A program made the translations under genes and the position numbers. Positions 59,962-64,000 of a stretch of 64,000 bases of DNA are shown here, one piece after another; the first letter of the stretch is position 1, and every line of letters starts with the position of its first letter. A model generated the notes under the pieces. The model saw only the letters and a program-made list of their open reading frames with translations, did not search any database and had not been told where the DNA came from. The stretch is from VRUE01 sp036271315. GTDB taxonomy: Bacteria > Actinomycetota > Thermoleophilia > Solirubrobacterales > 70-9. Where the stretch lies: contig DATBAV010000034.1 of the NCBI GenBank assembly GCA_036271315.1, positions 27,151-91,150 of the forward strand. The letters run 5' to 3'.

Positions 59962-61518
59962 ATGATGAGCGCGAACGAGCGAGAGCAGAGCACGCGGGCG
60001 GAATTGATTCAGACCCCGATGCAGGCCGAACGCGCCCGGACGATCTACGAGAAGTCGAAGCCGGGGCGTCGCGCCGCCGTGCTTCCCGACGCCGAAGTCC
60101 CGGAGCCGCCGCTGGCGGAGCTGATCCCGGCCGATCTCCTGCGTGCCGAGCCGCCGCGCCTGCCGGAGATCGCCGAGCCGGAGATCGTCCGCCACTACAA
60201 CAAGCTCTCGCGCCGCAACTTCGACCTCGACAGCGGCTTCTACCCGCTCGGCTCCTGCACGATGAAGCACAACCCGCGGCTCAACGAGCGGGTGGCGGCG
60301 CTGCCTGGCCACGCCCGCCTGCACCCGGCGCAGGACCCCAAGCGCGCCCAGGGCGCGCTGGAGCTGATGTGCCTGCTGCAGGAGAGCCTCGGTGAGATCT
60401 GCGGCCTGCCCCACGTCAGCCTGCAGCCCTCCGCCGGCTCGCACGGCGAGCTCGCCGGCCTGCTGCTGACCCGAGCCTTCCACGCCGACCGCGGCGAAGA
60501 GCGGACCAAGGTGCTGGCGCCCGACACCTCGCACGGGACCAACCCGGCCTCGGTGACGATGGCGGGATACGAGGTGGTCAAGGTCGCCACCAACGAGCGC
60601 GGCGGGGTCGAGATGGACGACCTGCGAGCGAAGATCGACGCCGACCCCGGCCAGGTCGCCTGCCTGATGCTGACCAACCCCAACACGCTCGGCCTCTTCG
60701 ACGAGAACATCGCCGAGATCGCCGAGCTGATCCACAAGGCGGGGGGGACGCTCTATTACGACGGCGCCAATCTCAACGCGGTGATGGGCCACTCGCGGCC
60801 GGGCGACATGGGCTTCGACATCGTCCACGTCAACCTGCACAAGTCCTTCAGCCAGCCGCATGGCGGCGGCGGCCCCGGTGCCGGCCCGATCGCCGTCTCC
60901 GAGCGGATAGAGCCCTTCCTGCCGCGGCCGCAGGTGGTGCGGCGCGAGAACAACGGCCACGGCCCGAGCTTCGACCTCGACCACGAGCGGCCCAAGTCGA
61001 TCGGCCGCCTGCGCGGCTTCCAGGGCAACTTCGGCGTCTTCGTCCGCTCCTACGCCTACATCCTCAGTCTCGGCGGCGACGGTCTCGCCGAGGCCTCGGA
61101 GACCGCGGTGCTGAACGCCAACTACCTCAAGGCCCGCCTCGGCGAGGGCCGCGCGGCCGAGCGCCTGCCGGTCGCCTTCGACCGCCACTGCATGCACGAG
61201 TTCGTCCTCTCCGGCAAGCCGATGAAGCGGGAGCTGGGCCTGGCGACGCTCGACCTCGCCAAGCGCCTGCTCGACTTCGGCTTCCACCCGCCGACCGTCT
61301 ACTTCCCGCTGCTGGTCGAGGAGGCGCTGATGATCGAGCCGACCGAGACCGAGACTAAGGAGAGCCTCGACGCCTTCGCCGAGGCGGTCGAGCGGATCCT
61401 CGCCGAGGCCGAGAGCGACCCCGAGCGAGCGAAACAGGCGCCCTACACGACGCCGGTCAGGCGCCTCGATGAGGTCAAGGCGACCCGGCGCCCGATCGTT
61501 CGCCAACCAATGCCCTAG
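59962..61518 (+). CDS. gcvPB: Glycine dehydrogenase (decarboxylating) subunit 2
   Basis: A 518-residue beta subunit of the P protein. The PLP-binding Lys lies in IVHVNLHKSFSQPHGGGGPG. Other hallmarks are FYPLGSCTMKHNPRLNE, SLQPSAGSHGELAGLL and DTSHGTNPASVTMAGYEVV. ATG 59962 is chosen, 52 bp after gcvPA; GTG 59959 and ATG 59965 are near-equal options. With gcvT and gcvH it gives three of four components; the L protein (lpd) is not in this window. Confidence 0.95.
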   Translation: MMSANEREQSTRAELIQTPMQAERARTIYEKSKPGRRAAVLPDAEVPEPPLAELIPADLLRAEPPRLPEIAEPEIVRHYNKLSRRNFDLDSGFYPLGSCTMKHNPRLNERVAALPGHARLHPAQDPKRAQGALELMCLLQESLGEICGLPHVSLQPSAGSHGELAGLLLTRAFHADRGEERTKVLAPDTSHGTNPASVTMAGYEVVKVATNERGGVEMDDLRAKIDADPGQVACLMLTNPNTLGLFDENIAEIAELIHKAGGTLYYDGANLNAVMGHSRPGDMGFDIVHVNLHKSFSQPHGGGGPGAGPIAVSERIEPFLPRPQVVRRENNGHGPSFDLDHERPKSIGRLRGFQGNFGVFVRSYAYILSLGGDGLAEASETAVLNANYLKARLGEGRAAERLPVAFDRHCMHEFVLSGKPMKRELGLATLDLAKRLLDFGFHPPTVYFPLLVEEALMIEPTETETKESLDAFAEAVERILAEAESDPERAKQAPYTTPVRRLDEVKATRRPIVRQPMP

Positions 61519-61522
61519 GGAC

Positions 61523-61590
61523 AGGCGGTGGGCATCGGTCTGCCGGACGCGCTTCGCGCTGAGTGTCCGGCAGACCGATGCCCACCGCCT
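61523..61590. repeat. Coreless palindrome after gcvPB (H)
   Basis: Perfect 26-bp arms 61523-61548 and 61565-61590 enclose a 16-base loop with GCGC-TTC-GCGC. It lies between the convergent gcvPB and LigD-polymerase genes, starting 4 bp after the gcvPB stop. It lacks the conserved core and any T-run. Confidence 0.8.
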
Positions 61591-61611
61591 CTTCAGCTTG
61601 CGCTCGACTGG

Positions 61612-62529
61612 CTAAAGCTCGGGCAGCGTTTGCTTGAGCTTGAGGACGGGCGCGAAGAGGTCGCCGTGTTGCTCGATTCGCTTGAGCACGTCTTTCGCCT
61701 CGAAGACGAGTGAGGTGGCGTCCTCCTTCTTGACTGCCCGTTCGACCTCGTCCCAGGTGATGGGTGTCGAGACCGTCGGGTGTTCGCGGGCGCGCAGGGA
61801 GTAGACGGCGATCGTCGTCTTGCGGCGGTGGTTCTGCGACCAGTCGACGAAGACCTTGCCCTCGCGATCGACCTTTTTCATCGTCGAGATGACGTCGTCG
61901 GGCGTCTCCTTCTCGAGCAGCTGGGCGATCGCTTTGGCGAACGGTTTGGTCACCTCGTAGTTCGCTTTTTTGCTGTTCAGCGGGACGTAGACCTGCATCC
62001 CCTTGGAGCCCGAGGTCTTCGGGAAGCACTCGACCCCGAAGTGGCCGAAGAGATCGCGCAGGCGGAGCGCCACGCGGCAGCAGTCGACGATGTCGGCGGG
62101 CGGGCCGGGGTCGAGGTCGAAGGCCAGCACGGTCGGCCGTTTCGGCGCCCGCGCCTTCGACAGGGAGGGGTGGAACTCGACCGTCGCCAGCTGCGCCATC
62201 CAGACCAGCGTCGGCAGTCCGTCGCAGACGCAGAAGTCGATTTTCCCGGCCCGCGGGCCCGCCTCGACCCGCGCCGTCTTCACCCATTTCGGCCGGTGTT
62301 TGGGGCAGCGCTTCTCGAAGAACGCCGCGTCGAGATCTTCGACCCCTTCCGGGAAGCGGCGCAGGGTGACGGCCCGCGCAGCCAGGTGGGGAATCATCGC
62401 CGGCGCCACCTTGGCGTAGTAATCGATCATCTCGCCCTTGGTGAAGCCGGTCTTCGGGTAGACGACCTTGTCCAGATTCGTGAGCTTCAGCTCACGGCCT
62501 TCGACCTCGACCTGGCGGCCCGACGCCAC
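61612..62529 (-). CDS. ligD: LigD-type DNA polymerase/primase domain protein (NHEJ)
   Basis: A 305-residue archaeo-eukaryotic primase-type polymerase, matching the polymerase module of LigD. It opens VEGRELKLTNLDKVVYPKTG, has TLRRFPEGVEDLDAAFFEKR, the catalytic acid motif AFDLDPGPPAD, and the TSGSKGMQVYVPL loop with FVDWSQNHRRKTTIAVYSLR. It fills and extends broken ends during non-homologous end joining. It lacks ligase and nuclease modules, so those must be elsewhere. It follows ku by 9 bp on the same strand. Confidence 0.92.
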   Translation of the reverse strand: MASGRQVEVEGRELKLTNLDKVVYPKTGFTKGEMIDYYAKVAPAMIPHLAARAVTLRRFPEGVEDLDAAFFEKRCPKHRPKWVKTARVEAGPRAGKIDFCVCDGLPTLVWMAQLATVEFHPSLSKARAPKRPTVLAFDLDPGPPADIVDCCRVALRLRDLFGHFGVECFPKTSGSKGMQVYVPLNSKKANYEVTKPFAKAIAQLLEKETPDDVISTMKKVDREGKVFVDWSQNHRRKTTIAVYSLRAREHPTVSTPITWDEVERAVKKEDATSLVFEAKDVLKRIEQHGDLFAPVLKLKQTLPEL

Positions 62530-62538
62530 GCGGTCGAC

Positions 62539-63483
62539 CTACTTCGATTTGGCTTTCGCCCGCGGAGCCGCTTTTTTACGCGGGGCCGGCGTTTTTTTGG
62601 CTTTGGCTTTGGCGGGCGCTTTCGTCGGCGCTTTTTTGCGCGACGCGGCGGAAGATTTGGATGCGGACTTCGCTTTGGCTTTCGCTTTCGCCCCGCCTTT
62701 GCGGCCGCCGACCGCGGCGATCGATGCCTCGAGCGCCGCCATCAGGTCGGGCGTCTTGGTCGCCTTCGGCGCCTCGGCGTCCGACGCGACGATCTCCTTG
62801 CCTTCGGCCTTGCGTTCGATCAGCCCCAGCAGCTGCTCGCGGTACTCGTCTTTGTAGGCGCTCGGTTCGAAGTCGGTGGAGAGCGAGTCGATCAGCTGCT
62901 CGGCCATCTCCTGCTCGCGTTTCGCCGGTTTGGCCGCTTTCTCGGGGACGATTTCGAGCTCCGAGGCCGGCACGACCTCATCGGCGAAGCGCATCGTCGT
63001 CAGGGTGAGGACGTTGCCGTCGCTGCGGATCGCCGCCAGGTTCTCTTTGTTGCGCAGGACGAAGTGGGCGATCGCCACCTTGCCCGAGGCCGCCATCGCG
63101 CTCGCCAGCAGCGAATACGCTTTCTCGGCGCCGTCGGCGGGGCCCAGGTAGTAGGGGGAGTCGAAGTAGATCGGGTCGATCTCGTCGAGGTCGACGAAGT
63201 CCTGCACCTCGATCGCCCGCGTTTTCTCCGGCGCCAGCGCCGCCATCTCGTCTTTGGTCAGCGGCACGTACTGGCCCGGGGTCAGCTCGTAGGCTTTGAT
63301 GATCTCCTCGCGCGGGACCTCCTCGTCGGTCCCGTCGGCGAAGCGGCGGAGTTTGATCCGCGACGAATCCGATTCGCGGATTTCGCGCAGGGCGATGTTG
63401 CGCCGCGCCACCGCGCTGTACATGCGTACCGGGACGTTCAGCAGCCCGAAGCTGATCGAGCCGGACCAGATCGCTCTCGCCAT
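62539..63483 (-). CDS. ku: DNA end-binding protein Ku
   Basis: A 314-residue bacterial Ku that rings DNA ends and recruits LigD. It opens ARAIWSGSISFGLLNVPVRM, continues with KAYELTPGQYVPLTKDEMAA, FDSPYYLGPADGAEKAYSLL and ELEIVPEK. The last 75 residues are a Lys/Ala-rich repeat tail (for example KAKAKAKSASKSS), like the DNA-binding tails of other actinobacterial Ku. ATG 63483 fits the family start. It leads the ku-ligD pair and is divergent from an MFS gene. Confidence 0.95.
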   Translation of the reverse strand: MARAIWSGSISFGLLNVPVRMYSAVARRNIALREIRESDSSRIKLRRFADGTDEEVPREEIIKAYELTPGQYVPLTKDEMAALAPEKTRAIEVQDFVDLDEIDPIYFDSPYYLGPADGAEKAYSLLASAMAASGKVAIAHFVLRNKENLAAIRSDGNVLTLTTMRFADEVVPASELEIVPEKAAKPAKREQEMAEQLIDSLSTDFEPSAYKDEYREQLLGLIERKAEGKEIVASDAEAPKATKTPDLMAALEASIAAVGGRKGGAKAKAKAKSASKSSAASRKKAPTKAPAKAKAKKTPAPRKKAAPRAKAKSK

Positions 63484-63560
63484 GCCGGGATTGTGGCAAC
63501 GATCGGCGCGGGCGCAACCCTCGGGCCGGGCCGACACAGATGTTGCGCGAGACTCGGTGT

Positions 63561-64000
63561 GTGACCCGGCAACAGCGGCTGACCCTGATCGCGACGATCC
63601 TCGGCTCGACCGTCGTCTTCCTCGACGGCACGATCGTCAACGTCGCGCTGCCCTCGCTCGGCCGCGAGCTGGACGCCGGCCTGGCCGGCCAGCAGTGGGT
63701 GGTCGAGGCCTACATGCTGAGCATGGTCTCGCTGCTCTTGGTCGGCGGCAGCCTCGGCGATCAGTTCGGCAGGCGGCGGCTCTTCGTCATCGGGCTGATC
63801 GCCTTCGGCATCACCTCGATCCTTTGCGCGCGCGCGCCCAGCGAGGAGTTCCTGATCGGCGCCCGGGCGCTGCAGGGGGTCGCGGGGGCGCTGCTCGTCC
63901 CCGGCTCGCTGGCGATCGTCGCCGCCACCTTCGAGGGCGAGGCCCGCGGCAAGGCGGTCGGCACCTGGACCGCCTGGACTGGGATCGCGACCGTGATCGG
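63561..64000 (+). CDS. MFS drug-efflux transporter, DHA2/EmrB-QacA family (3' end cut by window)
   Basis: The first 146 codons of a major-facilitator transporter. The start segment LIATILGSTVVFLDGTIVNV with ALPSLGRELDAGLAGQQWVV is the DHA2 helix-1 hallmark. It is followed by motif A-like GSLGDQFGRRRLFVIG and GARALQGVAGALLVPGSLAI. It should export drugs or metabolites by proton antiport. GTG 63561 gives MTRQQRLTL. The rest lies beyond the window. Confidence 0.9.
   Translation, partial: MTRQQRLTLIATILGSTVVFLDGTIVNVALPSLGRELDAGLAGQQWVVEAYMLSMVSLLLVGGSLGDQFGRRRLFVIGLIAFGITSILCARAPSEEFLIGARALQGVAGALLVPGSLAIVAATFEGEARGKAVGTWTAWTGIATVI

Noticed and set aside
59821..61506. 561-codon minus-strand frame opposite gcvPB
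   Set aside because: It is an antisense shadow of a well-conserved PLP enzyme gene.
21387..61590. Dispersed palindromes as a CRISPR array or insertion sequences
   Set aside because: Copies are kilobases apart with no spacers, encode no transposase and show no direct target duplications that I could identify.

Overview
The window is a 64 kb, high-GC, gene-dense chromosomal segment. It looks like an actinobacterium of the Thermoleophilia/Solirubrobacterales type. The reasons are GTG/TTG starts and 4-bp stop/start overlaps, a dcw cluster without ftsA, a meso-DAP type MurE, Ku plus a stand-alone LigD polymerase domain, and secreted families I associate with that lineage (Cys-paired 'GVSC...CVAV' repeats; a 'LFVVLGGTVYA' N-terminal anchor; a very large Cys-rich secreted protein). 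No rRNA, tRNA, CRISPR array, phage gene or transposase was found.

Layout. 1-8.9 kb: a cut FAD-linked oxidase divergent from an AAA/LuxR regulator, a DUF4242 protein, a small membrane protein, a secreted seven-repeat protein, two SRPBCC proteins and an NAD(P)-binding protein whose start codon is missing. 9-16.7 kb: a 959-aa secreted protein, a DMT-like permease, a zinc-ribbon/HTH protein and a DEAD-box helicase (one operon), a GMC oxidoreductase and a His/Gly-rich protein. 16.8-21.5 kb: a glnK-amtB pair with non-canonical key residues, a TPR protein, and a divergent GAF histidine kinase / LuxR response regulator pair.

22.3-28.7 kb: a cobalamin riboswitch heads an operon of two exported DUF4430 proteins, EcfT, a fused double EcfA ATPase, and an EcfS membrane domain fused to an extracellular alpha/alpha-toroid. 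DUF4430 plus alpha/alpha-toroid is the domain pair of animal transcobalamin and intrinsic factor, so I read this as a split transcobalamin-like capture and ECF uptake system for B12. 28.7-34.4 kb: nitroreductase, GlpD-like dehydrogenase, a Rho-like protein without a P-loop, an unknown protein, a PHP/CpsB-type phosphatase and a PfkB kinase. 34.4-39.6 kb: DUF192, a two-component pair, then cpaB-cpaF-tadB-tadC, with no pilin or prepilin peptidase present.

40.6-56.4 kb: the division and cell-wall cluster mraZ-rsmH-ftsL-ftsI-murE-murF-mraY-murD-ftsW-murG-murC-murB-ftsQ-ftsZ. 56.5-61.5 kb: a GNAT acetyltransferase, then gcvT-gcvH-gcvPA-gcvPB. 61.6-63.5 kb: the NHEJ pair ku-ligD(pol). A cut MFS transporter closes the window.

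The most unusual non-coding signal is a dispersed family of about 110-bp hairpin elements. Six copies (21.4, 26.0, 31.9, 33.3, 44.5 and 48.4 kb) share a conserved inner stem (AACTTTTTCGG / CCGAAAAAGT). Each is enclosed by 20-23 bp outer arms that are almost perfectly complementary to each other but mostly particular to the locus. Three copies sit between convergent genes and overlap stop codons, two interrupt the dcw cluster, and one lies in frame inside the ATPase gene of the B12 transporter. Similar palindromes without the core lie at 39.6, 56.4 and 61.5 kb, and a smaller hairpin lies in frame inside murF.
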